Assembly (NCBI GenBank): GCA_023433615.1
Contig: JAEZCJ010000018.1
Coordinates: forward strand, 1-20,222
Direction of reading: 5' to 3'
DNA length: 20,222 bases
DNA from: Bacillota bacterium
GTDB taxonomy: Bacteria > Bacillota > Bacilli > Paenibacillales > Paenibacillaceae
Below are positions 7,599 through 14,796 of this stretch, in pieces; the stretch's first letter is position 1; each line of letters starts with the position of its first letter. A model generated the notes under the pieces. That model was not told where the DNA came from. It made no database searches and was given only the letters and a program-made list of their open reading frames with translations. The translations under genes and the position numbers were made by a program.

Positions 7599-7604
7599 AT
7601 TATA
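7599..7604 (-). promoter_or_regulatory. Possible -10 box before the solute-binding pair
   Basis: Read on the minus strand, a perfect TATAAT lies 86 nt before the ATG at 7512, in an AT-rich patch after the terminator of the kinase operon. No acceptable -35 sequence is seen 16-19 bp upstream, so it may need an activator or be fortuitous. Confidence 0.3.
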
Positions 7605-7672
7605 CACTTTCAGGTTATCACGGAGGAGTCTGTTTTCCAACTGCAAGTTTCCATTCCCTGCACAGGCGTCGT

Positions 7673-7715
7673 AAAAGGGGCGTTCGAAGTCATTGATGCC
7701 GACTTCAAACGCCCC
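7673..7715 (-). terminator. Rho-independent terminator of the kinase/regulator operon
   Basis: On the minus strand a 15-bp stem with a single mismatch (arms 7677-7691 and 7701-7715, 9-nt loop) ends in CGCCCC followed by TTTT. It lies 36 nt after the kinase stop and separates that operon from the solute-binding genes. Confidence 0.85.
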
Positions 7716-7750
7716 CGTCTATTTCGATGCTTCTTGCGCTCTGGGCTCGC

Positions 7751-8872
7751 CTACTCGATCCGCTTCGGAGCGATCAGCTCGACCAGCGTCCCTTCGCCCG
7801 GCTCCGAGCTTACGCTGATCGTCCCGTTAATGCTCCGTGCCCGCTCCTCCATGCTGAACAAGCCGACGCCCCTGCGGGAATCGTCGCGGTTGAAGCCGCG
7901 GCCCTCATCCCGAATGCGCACATGCACTGCATGCTCCTGCTCCTCTACGGTCACCTCGGCCTCCGACACATCCGCATACTTGGCAATATTGGTCAGCGCC
8001 TCCTGGATCACCCGATAGATCGTCGTCTCCGTCAACGGATTCAAGCGGCTCTTCAGATTGTTCGAGAGCTTCACGTCGATCCCGTAGTGGTTCACGTAGT
8101 TGTCCACATACGTCCGAATCGCCGGCACGACGCCGAGATCGTCGAGCACCGAAGGCCGCAGCTCCCACGCAAGGCCGCGAATGTCCTCCATCATATTCGA
8201 CACTTCGCTGCGCAGCGAACGCAGGTCGGCGAGCTCCTCATGCTCCCCGATCATCCGATCCACGCGAATGAGCAGCGAGAACAAGCTCTGACCGATGCCG
8301 TCATGCAGCTCGCGCGAGAACTTTTTCCGCTCCTCCTCCTGAATCTGGATGACCTTGGTCATCATCTGCTTCAGCTCCTGCTCGACCTTCTTCAGCTGCG
8401 TAACCTCATTGCGGATCGCCATGTACTGATAAGGGCGACCATTGTCGCCGAAGAAAGGCACGATCGTCGTGTGCACCCAATAGAATGTCCCGTCCTTGGC
8501 CCGGTTCTTGATCTCGCCGCGCCATACTTGGCCCGAGCCGATCGTCCGCCACAGATCATGCATGAAGGCACGATCGTGATGACCTGAATTAATGATCCGG
8601 TGATCCTTGCCCAGCAGCTCGTCGCGGTCATACTTCGAGATTTCGCAGAACTTGTCGTTCACGTATTGTATCGTGCCCTGAGCATCGGTAACGGCCAGGA
8701 TCGACGATTCGTCGATCGCGAACTTTACATCTGCCAGCTGCTTCAGCGAACGCTGCAGCTGGCTTCTTACCTCAGTGTCCGCGATATGCGCATCCAGCTT
8801 CGCGAGCAGCTCATCGACATTCTCCCCGATGACATGCCGGTATTCCCTGCCGCCCGATCGCGTATTACTCAA
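7751..8872 (-). CDS. PAS-domain sensor histidine kinase, NarL/NreB type
   Basis: A 373-aa soluble kinase without membrane segments. After an N-terminal helical region (1-50) comes a PAS/PAC module (about 55-160) of the type with VNDKFCEISKYDRDELLG and IKNRAKDGTFYWVHTTI. A coiled linker leads to the HisKA_3 dimerisation box ERKKFSRELHDGIGQS with His190. The ATPase domain has an N-box around Asn295 (EALTNIAKYA), the DEGRGF box at 322-327 and GVGLFSMEERA at 335-345. HisKA_3 kinases pair with NarL-type regulators, and the one directly upstream overlaps it by 8 bp. The start is TTG at 8872, coupled to the regulator's end. NreB is similar in organisation, but this protein has only one cysteine (Cys76), so an NreB-type 4Fe-4S oxygen sensor is not possible. 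The signal is unknown. Confidence 0.9.
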   Translation of the reverse strand: MSNTRSGGREYRHVIGENVDELLAKLDAHIADTEVRSQLQRSLKQLADVKFAIDESSILAVTDAQGTIQYVNDKFCEISKYDRDELLGKDHRIINSGHHDRAFMHDLWRTIGSGQVWRGEIKNRAKDGTFYWVHTTIVPFFGDNGRPYQYMAIRNEVTQLKKVEQELKQMMTKVIQIQEEERKKFSRELHDGIGQSLFSLLIRVDRMIGEHEELADLRSLRSEVSNMMEDIRGLAWELRPSVLDDLGVVPAIRTYVDNYVNHYGIDVKLSNNLKSRLNPLTETTIYRVIQEALTNIAKYADVSEAEVTVEEQEHAVHVRIRDEGRGFNRDDSRRGVGLFSMEERARSINGTISVSSEPGEGTLVELIAPKRIE

Positions 8873-9518
8873 AGTTCAACAGCCCCTTCTTCATCGCGAA
8901 CTTGATCAGTTCGGGCCGCGTCTTGAGCCCCAGCTTCTCCATCAGGTTCGCCTTGTGCGTCTCGACGGTCTTCACGCTGATAACCAGGCTGTCCGCGATT
9001 TCCTTATTGGAGTAACCCTTGGCGATCCATCCGAGTATCTCTTTCTCGCGCTCGGAGAGCGTCTCGTAAGGTCCCTGCTCGCCGCCGCTCTTCGCCTGCT
9101 GCAAGTACTCGCCCATCAGCCGCTTCGTAGCGGTCGGCGACAAGTAAGCATTACCTGAAGCGACCATCTGGATCGCCGACACCAGCTCGTCATGCGGCGC
9201 ATTCTTCAGAATGTAGCCGGAAGCCCCGATCTGAATCGCTCGGAACAGGTACTCGTCGTCGTCATGCATCGTCAGAATCAGCACCGCGATATCCGGCAGC
9301 TCCTTCTTCAGCTCCGTCGTGGCCGTCATGCCGTCCTTGCCATGCGGCATACTGAGGTCCATTAGCACGACATCGGGCTTCAACTCGCGTGCCATGCCGA
9401 TGGCTTCGTCCCCCTCGGACGCCTCCCCTATGACTTCAATGTCATGTTTGCCGTCCAGCAGCATGCGAAGCCCTGATCGGACGACCGCATGGTCGTCGCA
9501 TATGAGCAGCTTGATCAT
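8865..9518 (-). CDS. NarL/FixJ-family response regulator, NreC-like
   Basis: A 217-aa two-domain regulator. The receiver (1-120) has Asp8/Asp9, the phosphoacceptor Asp54 in VVLMDLSMP, Thr83 and Lys105 in GYILKNAP. The LuxR-type DNA-binding domain (about 150-215) reads LSEREKEILGWIAKGYSNKE and ends with SVKTVETHKANLMEKLGLK. The blocks LTM-x-DD-x-EYLF, GYILKNAP and the end KKGLLNFE are very close to what is known of staphylococcal NreC, the nitrate/oxygen response regulator. Phosphorylation by the downstream kinase is expected. It is the first gene of the operon, with a sigma-A-like promoter at 9567-9596 and GGGAG 9 nt before ATG. Its likely targets are discussed under the CAGGG-N4-CCCTG palindromes. 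Confidence 0.92.
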   Translation of the reverse strand: MIKLLICDDHAVVRSGLRMLLDGKHDIEVIGEASEGDEAIGMARELKPDVVLMDLSMPHGKDGMTATTELKKELPDIAVLILTMHDDDEYLFRAIQIGASGYILKNAPHDELVSAIQMVASGNAYLSPTATKRLMGEYLQQAKSGGEQGPYETLSEREKEILGWIAKGYSNKEIADSLVISVKTVETHKANLMEKLGLKTRPELIKFAMKKGLLNFE

Positions 9519-9566
9519 GTGTCTGCTCTCCCTCCTGTCGTGACGCTATCGTGCGCCTTTCGTTCA

Positions 9567-9596
9567 ATTGTAACCTAGCCGATGAATGAGGGGCAA
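9567..9596 (-). promoter_or_regulatory. Sigma-A-like promoter of the response regulator/kinase operon
   Basis: Minus-strand TTGCCC (9591-9596) and TACAAT (9567-9572) with an 18-bp spacer, about 50 nt before the regulator's ATG. It lies just downstream of the inverted-repeat element at 9658-9838, so the element is not within the promoter. Confidence 0.5.
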
Positions 9597-9657
9597 TCTT
9601 CAGGCTGCTCCAAAATTTCGTGCTGCCTCTCGCGCCGCAACTCGTATTGCGTGAACT

Positions 9658-9838
9658 AACGGAACCAAGAGACGCTACTCGAGCGGATTGGCATCATTTT
9701 CGATGCTAGTGGAACTGAAAGACCTTATTGGTGTGAATCGGCGGCACGAGAGCGGTTACTTACTTAAATAGCGGCGCTGAGTTCCGTTTGCTGACAGAAT
9801 GACGTATATTCTACAAAATAAGATCTCTATGTTCCGTT
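9658..9838. repeat. Nested inverted-repeat intergenic element
   Basis: Four related 22-bp motifs with consensus near AACGGAACnnAGAGAC-ctTATT. Two are on the plus strand (9658-9679, 9708-9729) and two on the minus strand (9767-9788, 9817-9838). The distance between motifs within each pair is exactly 50 bp on both sides, giving a symmetric nested palindrome. The spacers between motifs also share weak complementarity. No open reading frame lies in it. It fills most of the 391-bp gap 9519-9909 and may be a MITE-like or REP-like element. Confidence 0.65.
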
Positions 9839-9854
9839 AAGCCGGCGACCGATC

Positions 9855-9900
9855 AAAAAAGGTGCCCCTCTGTCATCTTACGATGACTATGGGACACCCT
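9855..9900 (-). terminator. Rho-independent terminator of the acetyltransferase gene
   Basis: On the minus strand the arms GGTGTCCC and GGGGCACC (one G-U pair) enclose an inner stem GTCATC/GATGAC and are followed by six Ts. It begins 9 nt after the stop at 9910. Confidence 0.88.
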
Positions 9901-9909
9901 CTGCGCTTG

Positions 9910-10815
9910 TTATCCGCGAGCGATCGACTGATACGACCGCCATAAAACTTGCTTGCGAAGCAGCGGAGAGTCAAAGTGCCGCTCCATGAATGCCCGCATC
10001 GGCTCGTTCTCGTGCGAGACGAAGAACATGCCGTTCGGGTACACGCCCTCGGCCATCAGACGGCGGATCGATTCCGCGAACAGCCCGACGCCTCTCGCCA
10101 GCTTCCGATGCTTAATGAACACGCACATCGTCCTGCCTAGCATCGTTGACTCATTGATGGGCTCAAGCAGGTTCCATCCGATCGGCGCCCCCTTGTAGCG
10201 CAGCAGCACGCTCCGTTCGCGGTCAAGCGTGTCCTCGTCCACGAACGGCGAGAACGTCTCTTCATACTCAACGCCCATGCATCGCTCGAGGTATTGCCGC
10301 TCGTCTTCCGTTAGGCTGGTCCAGGGATCGACGGAGAACGCAGGCGGCATCTGGAGACGCAGCCATTCTTGGTCCAGCAGCGCCGTGAACGGGCCCGTCC
10401 GGACATGAATGCCCTGTTCGAAGGGCTTGAAGCCGCAAGCTTCGAGGAATCGGATGCGATCGCGCCCTTCCGCAGAATCGATGTCGGACAGGAATTCCGC
10501 GTTCAGCCGCAGGCAGCCTCTCTCCTGCAGCAGGCGCCACCCATGCGTCACGATTGCGCTTCCGATTCCTAACTTACGATGACTCGGATCGACGATGACC
10601 GAGACCGCATGCGCATTCTTGCCTGCTGCCGAAGTACGGAACAATCCGAGACCGATCAGCTTCTCATTGACAATTGCTCCTATGGCAAGCATCGGCGATG
10701 CAGCCTGCATCAGCATCCCCGCGGCCTCGGGAAGGAGAAACCTGCTGTACCTTGCCAGCACCTCGCTGCTCGGCAATTCCACCAAAGACACGCCGTTGAT
10801 CGACACCTTAACCAC
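9910..10815 (-). CDS. GNAT N-acetyltransferase with two GNAT-like halves
   Basis: A 301-aa protein. The N-terminal half (about 1-150) has the GNAT motif A: HAVSVIVDPSHRKLGIGSAI, containing the acetyl-CoA pyrophosphate loop R-K-L-G-I-G, followed by RFLEACGFKP near 123-132, a typical motif-B helix. The C-terminal half (about 160-300) looks like a degenerate second GNAT domain (VFIKHRKLARGVGLFAESI, then HENEPMRAFMERHF). The substrate is unknown. The proposed GTG start (10815) lies inside the end of the SLH gene, with 8 bp of overlap; a GTG three codons later (10806), just after the SLH stop, is equally possible. The gene is therefore probably co-transcribed with the SLH surface protein and terminated at 9855-9900. 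Confidence 0.85.
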   Translation of the reverse strand: MVKVSINGVSLVELPSSEVLARYSRFLLPEAAGMLMQAASPMLAIGAIVNEKLIGLGLFRTSAAGKNAHAVSVIVDPSHRKLGIGSAIVTHGWRLLQERGCLRLNAEFLSDIDSAEGRDRIRFLEACGFKPFEQGIHVRTGPFTALLDQEWLRLQMPPAFSVDPWTSLTEDERQYLERCMGVEYEETFSPFVDEDTLDRERSVLLRYKGAPIGWNLLEPINESTMLGRTMCVFIKHRKLARGVGLFAESIRRLMAEGVYPNGMFFVSHENEPMRAFMERHFDSPLLRKQVLWRSYQSIARG

Positions 10816-13675
10816 CCGGAATGCCGCTGTTGTCGATTACGACTGTGTATGGAGCTGATGCTTCGGTAGATGTATTGTCCGCGTAGTCCGTAAGACTGCT
10901 TAGCTTAAAGGTAAACGAACTCCCGTTAACGCCTATTATGTTTGGATTCAAAAGCGTCACAGTAACTTGATTCGTCCCTGTAACCGCCTTCGTGTAGTCT
11001 GTATACTCAGAAAGATTTCTAACAAAGACCCCATCCAGGGAATAGGCAATCTCATCTGTTCCTAGCGTTCCGACGTTATCAATGATGACTCTCTCGCTCA
11101 TGGTAATCGTGAACTTCGAATGATTGCTGTCTAATGTTACGTTCGTTACTGTCGGGGCTGTCGCGTCTACAGTAATCGGCAGCACGACATCGTCTGTACC
11201 GCCGTCGACCGTCTTAACATGCATGGTCAGCGTGATAGAATCGCTTTCCGTAATACTGCTTGCGGGTTGCAGATCTTTACCGTCCACAACTGCGAGCTTG
11301 GACGGATCCGAAGATTCCAGCGTAATGTCAGCGACCTGAGTATTCGAGCTGTCATAAACATCAAAGTCCTGATCACTAGCATTATACTGCACATTAGTAA
11401 GACTTGCGCCTTTGAAGCTCATAGTTAGGAGCTCATGGATGTTGCGCTTGCTGTAATAGTACGTCGAAGTTGAAGTATCAATAGACACGTCGCCATCTGG
11501 CTTCACGTACAGATAAGCTCCCGATTTCAAATCAGCTTGGACCTGCGCCGCATTGACCGTGAAAGCGAACGTGCGCGTTGCCGTCAGCCCGCCGATGTCC
11601 GTCGCCGTTACCTCAATAGTAGCGTTGCCTGCAGACAACGGAGTGAGCGTCAGCGTCGTTCCCGTCACGCTTACCGTGGCTACCCCCGTGGCGCTCGATG
11701 TCGCGCTGTAAGTTAGGGTCGCCGGTTCCTCATCCGTGAACGTGCCGTTCAGCTCGACCGTCACGGCCGTACCGCCTGCCGTCCCTGCCGCCGGCGTGAT
11801 CGCGCCGCTCGCTGCTGCCGGCGGTTGATTCACGACCGGTGCCGCATTGACCGTGAAAGCGAACGTACGCGTTGCCGTCAGCCCGCCGATGTCCGTCGCC
11901 GTTACCGTAATGGTAGCCGAGCCTTCCGTCACTGGCGTGAGCGATAGCGTCGTACCTGTCACGCTTACCGTGGCTACCCCGGTAGCGCTCGATGTTGCGG
12001 TGTAAGTTAGGGTCGCCGGTTCCTCATCCGTAAACGTGCCGTTCAGATCGACCGTCACGGCCGTACCGCCTGCCGTCCCTGCTGCCGGCGTGATCACGCC
12101 GCTCGCTGCTGCCGGCGGTTGATTCACGACCGGTGCCGCATTGACCGTGAACGTGAACGTACGCGTCGCAGTCAGCGCGCCATTATCCGTCGCCGTCACC
12201 GTAATGGTAGCCGAGCCTTCCGCCACTGGCGTGAGCGATAGCGTCGTACCTGTCACGCTTGCCGTGGCTATCCCCGCATTGCTCGACGCTGCGGTGTAAA
12301 CCAAGCTCGACGCATCCTCGTCCGTGAACGTGCCGCTCAGATCGACCGTTACGGCCGTACCGCCTGCCGTACCTGCTGCCGGCGTGATTGCGGTGCCCGA
12401 GTCTGCCGGCGGCTGATTCACGACTGCCGGAGGCGTTGTCGGTGTCTGTGTCGGGGTCGATACAGGCTCTTGTTCCCGATTCTTGATCTGCTGCTTCGAC
12501 TGCTCGTAGTTGCTGATGACCTGGGAAGCTTTCACCGATGACGGAAGCTCGACCTTGTCGATCATAACGCCTTTATCCAGCGTAATTCTTGCCTTCTCGT
12601 TCGCTATCACAAGCGACTGAATTTCGATGGCGCCTTTCAATTTTACCGGCTCGTCCGTCAACACGGATACCCGACTTGCATTAACATGAAGCTCTACCTG
12701 CTTTACGCCCTGCTTAATCTCGATCTGCGAGAGCTCTTCGCCCTTAACCGCCAGATTGTCCCCTGCGATCCGGAGCACGCCGTTGAACGTACTGCCTGTC
12801 ATGTCCAGACTTACGGGCGCTTCCTCGCTTCCGCCCTTCACGATCTCAAGCTCGGCAAGCCCGTCTACGTTCCGATTGAGGAGCGTGTACTTCAGGATCG
12901 CGCCTTCGAGGGCTTCCTTGTTCTTGCCTGCGAACAGCGCCTTCAGTTGGCCGTCGATCAGCATCGGCTGGCCGTCGATCGTGACGAAGTCGCCGTCGAT
13001 CTTATTGATGACAGCCGTCCGTTCTTCATTCTTGAAGATCTCGATCAGGAAAGCCGCGATATCCTCCCGTTCCACATTGCCCCTCGGGTCCAGCGCTTCT
13101 TCATCGGACACCATGAGACCCATGCGCTGCGAGACGTTGAATGCATCCTTCGCCCACTCGCTTACCTTGCCGTCTGCAGGCGTACCGGACGACTCGTCCT
13201 CGCCCTTGGCGCCGACGCCGCGCACGGCGCGCACGAACACCGCCGCAAGCTCTTCATTGGTGACAGGATCATTCGGACGAAAAGCATTTCCAGCGTCTCC
13301 GCCCATCAGCCCTGCTTTGCGCACGGCTTCGATATACGGGGTTGCCCATGATTGCGTCGTGTCGCTAAAAGACGATGCAGCCGAGGATTCCGGCAGCAAA
13401 TGCAGCGCCTTGCTCAGAATAACCGCAAGCTCTTGGCGGCTGAGCGTCTTCTTCGGATCGAATCGGCCATCCGGGAACCCGTTAAGCAAGCCTTGCTCAA
13501 CGGCTTTCTGTACGGCTTGTACCTTATCCTGCGAGATTGCGGAAAAATCGGAGAACGTCATGCCTTCCGGCACGCTTGTCACGGATTCCGGATTGGCCGC
13601 TGCGAATCCCGTCGCAGGTGCCAGCGACATGCTCAGAATCGTTGTCGTCAGCATCCATTTGGTCCAGTCGTTCAT
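10808..13675 (-). CDS. SLH-domain surface protein with Ig/cadherin-like repeats
   Basis: A 955-aa secreted protein. A signal peptide (1 to about 25, ending GFAA) is followed by three S-layer homology domains (about 41-92, 103-152, 168-216). These anchor proteins to pyruvylated cell-wall polymer; SLH1 shows GLLNGFPDGRFDP. A beta-rich region (about 220-400) and a Pro/Thr linker lead into three near-identical 98-residue modules (about 415-708). Each module opens with NQPPA, includes GTFTDE and ends TATRTF-x-FTVNAA, and is a putative Ig-like or cadherin-like fold. The C-terminal part (about 710-955) has further Ig-like strands, with DATAPTVTNVTLDSNHSKF. There is no LPXTG motif. The ATG has GAGAGGGG about 12 nt upstream, and the upstream 5' region is very AT-rich. 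Role: probably a structural or adhesive envelope protein; its ligand is unknown. Confidence 0.9.
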   Translation of the reverse strand: MNDWTKWMLTTTILSMSLAPATGFAAANPESVTSVPEGMTFSDFSAISQDKVQAVQKAVEQGLLNGFPDGRFDPKKTLSRQELAVILSKALHLLPESSAASSFSDTTQSWATPYIEAVRKAGLMGGDAGNAFRPNDPVTNEELAAVFVRAVRGVGAKGEDESSGTPADGKVSEWAKDAFNVSQRMGLMVSDEEALDPRGNVEREDIAAFLIEIFKNEERTAVINKIDGDFVTIDGQPMLIDGQLKALFAGKNKEALEGAILKYTLLNRNVDGLAELEIVKGGSEEAPVSLDMTGSTFNGVLRIAGDNLAVKGEELSQIEIKQGVKQVELHVNASRVSVLTDEPVKLKGAIEIQSLVIANEKARITLDKGVMIDKVELPSSVKASQVISNYEQSKQQIKNREQEPVSTPTQTPTTPPAVVNQPPADSGTAITPAAGTAGGTAVTVDLSGTFTDEDASSLVYTAASSNAGIATASVTGTTLSLTPVAEGSATITVTATDNGALTATRTFTFTVNAAPVVNQPPAAASGVITPAAGTAGGTAVTVDLNGTFTDEEPATLTYTATSSATGVATVSVTGTTLSLTPVTEGSATITVTATDIGGLTATRTFAFTVNAAPVVNQPPAAASGAITPAAGTAGGTAVTVELNGTFTDEEPATLTYSATSSATGVATVSVTGTTLTLTPLSAGNATIEVTATDIGGLTATRTFAFTVNAAQVQADLKSGAYLYVKPDGDVSIDTSTSTYYYSKRNIHELLTMSFKGASLTNVQYNASDQDFDVYDSSNTQVADITLESSDPSKLAVVDGKDLQPASSITESDSITLTMHVKTVDGGTDDVVLPITVDATAPTVTNVTLDSNHSKFTITMSERVIIDNVGTLGTDEIAYSLDGVFVRNLSEYTDYTKAVTGTNQVTVTLLNPNIIGVNGSSFTFKLSSLTDYADNTSTEASAPYTVVIDNSGIPGG
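11551..12432 (-). repeat. Three in-frame 294-bp tandem repeats within the SLH gene
   Basis: Matching positions recur at 11551, 11845 and 12139, that is 294 bp (98 codons) each time. The two C-terminal-most units are almost identical at DNA level, whereas the N-terminal-most unit is more diverged, which suggests a recent duplication. The exact codon multiple keeps the frame, so copy number can vary without breaking the protein. Confidence 0.9.
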
Positions 13676-13821
13676 GCGGTCTTGATGCCCCTCTCATCGT
13701 TGGCAATACGAGTCATAGTAGTTTGAGTCTTTATACCTATTTACTATAGCGGATATTTAATAAAAATGCTGAATTAATTTCTTATATTCACATAAAATAT
13801 ATTGATGTAAGATCTATTACT

Positions 13822-13899
13822 CTAAGAAACACTCGTTAAATATAGAATATATTTACATATATGTTTATAAATCGACCTGTTATTGCTGGTCATGGTCAT
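13822..13899 (-). CDS. Possible 25-codon small ORF upstream of the SLH gene
   Basis: The minus-strand reading frame begins ATGACCATGACC and encodes 25 residues (MTMTSNNRSIYKHICKYILY, then LTSVS). A perfect AGGAGG lies 7 nt before the ATG, which is the reason for listing it. Codon use is AT-rich and unlike its neighbours, and no family is recognisable. There is little room for a promoter between the GAF-gene terminator and this ORF, so it would need read-through or a start site inside the purine tract. It may be a leader peptide or a chance arrangement. Confidence 0.2.
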   Translation of the reverse strand: MTMTSNNRSIYKHICKYILYLTSVS

Positions 13900-13922
13900 A
13901 GGCACTCCTCCTCGCAGCATCT

Positions 13923-13947
13923 TCTCTCTCTCTCTCTCTCTCTCTCT
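13923..13947. repeat. (TC)12 dinucleotide microsatellite
   Basis: A 25-nt uninterrupted TC run, which is (GA)n on the minus strand, lies between the GAF-gene terminator and the AGGAGG of the small ORF. The remaining gap 13676-13921 is strongly AT-rich (most marked at 13731-13870) with no larger ORF and probably holds the SLH promoter, but no convincing -35/-10 pair stands out. Confidence 0.95.
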
Positions 13948-13957
13948 AGCGTCACAT

Positions 13958-13983
13958 AAAAAAAGACACCACCAGGGTGTCTT
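13958..13983 (-). terminator. Rho-independent terminator of the GAF gene
   Basis: Minus-strand AAGACACC-ctggt-GGTGTCTT, an 8-bp stem, followed by seven Ts in total. It lies 36 nt after the GAF stop codon. Confidence 0.9.
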
Positions 13984-14019
13984 CTCACGCATTCTATCGC
14001 CTTATCAATCTGCCAGTCG

Positions 14020-14484
14020 TCACTCCAGCATGCTCTCGAGCTTCACGTTCCAGCGACTCGCCAGTTCCGCTAACCGTCTTGCTGCCGCCGTCATCGTCGC
14101 ATGCTCCTCCGAACGGTAATCGAGCGTCGTGCGCCGGCCCAGCAGCAGCACGCCCGTAATCGACCCGGCCTGCTCGATCGGCACGAACACGGCTGCGGCC
14201 AGCCCTTCCGCTAGCAGCACGGGATCGTCCTGCCTTGCCCGCTCCGCCCCTGGCGAGGCGGGATCGAACACCGCGAGCCGGCCCGAGCGCACGGCCGTTC
14301 CCATCAGGCCCAGATGCGGCCGCTGCGTCATATTCGGCGTTCGCCTGCTGATGCTTCCGATCGCGAATCGCCATGCGACGCGGCGGATCGCGGGGTCCAG
14401 CCAACCCAGACCGGCGAAATCGCTGGCTGTCTGCTTCCGAAGCCGTTCCATTTCCTTTAATATATCCGTCTTCGCCAGATCCAT
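14020..14484 (-). CDS. GAF-domain protein, NreA-like
   Basis: A 154-aa protein consisting of one GAF domain: an initial amphipathic helix (1-25), the strand IRRVAWRFAIGS, an H-x-GLMGTAVRSGR turn, then LAAAVFVPIEQAGSITGVLLLGRRT and the closing helix. NreA, the nitrate receptor of the staphylococcal NreABC system, is a single GAF protein of about this size and layout. NreA controls the kinase NreB according to nitrate. This protein has no cysteine. Identity with NreA is inferred from size, fold and the presence of NreC-like and NreB-like genes 4.5 kb away; it could also be an unrelated GAF sensor. GGAGGGG lies 5 nt before ATG. It is divergent from fnr and has its own terminator. Confidence 0.75.
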   Translation of the reverse strand: MDLAKTDILKEMERLRKQTASDFAGLGWLDPAIRRVAWRFAIGSISRRTPNMTQRPHLGLMGTAVRSGRLAVFDPASPGAERARQDDPVLLAEGLAAAVFVPIEQAGSITGVLLLGRRTTLDYRSEEHATMTAAARRLAELASRWNVKLESMLE

Positions 14485-14534
14485 TCCCGCCCCTCCTTCC
14501 CTTACGTTTCCTCCGCCGATACTCTGTGCTATCC

Positions 14535-14580
14535 ATTCTACGCTTTTTCGCAGCGGAACTCATTCAGGGAATTCCCTGAA
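14535..14580 (-). promoter_or_regulatory. Candidate promoter of the GAF gene with an NreC-like palindrome
   Basis: The perfect 18-bp palindrome TTCAGGGAATTCCCTGAA (14563-14580) contains AGGG-N4-CCCT, the core of the known NreC operator TAGGG-N4-CCCTA. A -10-like TAGAAT (14535-14540, minus strand) has no good -35 box. With a start near 14528 the palindrome would be centred at about -43.5, a normal activator position. The regulator assignment is inferred. Confidence 0.5.
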
Positions 14581-14666
14581 ATCCCTCTAGGGGTACGCCA
14601 AATCCGCTGAAACCCTTGCCCTACCTGCGTTTCGCCGAGCGCTGTGATAAATATACCTGCCGGAAG

Positions 14667-14756
14667 TGTGATTTTCCTCACCGCAGATTCAGGAATTCCC
14701 GCGAACGAATTCAGGACTTCCCCCGATTATCGGAACGCCATGCGGCACGGTATGAT
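14667..14756 (+). promoter_or_regulatory. Candidate fnr promoter region
   Basis: It contains an FNR-like box TGTGA-TTTTCC-TCACC (14667-14682, 9 of 10) and two relatives of the GAF-gene palindrome, TTCAGGAATTCCCGCGAA (14688-14705) and TTCAGGACTTCCCCCGA (14710-14726), set 22 bp apart (two helical turns). The -10-like TATGAT is at 14751-14756 with a weak -35. For a start near 14763 the centres lie at about -88, -66 and -45. The region 14485-14796 holds no other gene. Confidence 0.45.
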
Positions 14757-14796
14757 TAAGCCAACAAGAACGGGACGATAACGGGAGGTAATCACA

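Noticed and set aside
7727..8587. 286-codon plus-strand frame opposite the histidine kinase
   Set aside because: Composition typical of a shadow frame, and all kinase boxes are on the minus strand.
11551..12432. Direct repeats as a CRISPR array or transposon remnant
   Set aside because: Units are 294 bp with no spacers, stay in frame and encode repeated protein modules.
12756..13685. 309-codon plus-strand frame opposite the SLH domains
   Set aside because: Serine-rich shadow; the minus strand has a signal peptide and three SLH domains.
13994..14563. Longer alternative 189-codon frame overlapping the GAF gene
   Set aside because: Arg/Gly-rich out-of-frame translation, whereas the 14020-14484 frame has a GAF fold, a strong ribosome binding site and a terminator.
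14643..14657. Second FNR-like site TGTGATAAATATACC before fnr
   Set aside because: Only the left half-site matches; the right half does not fit TCACA.
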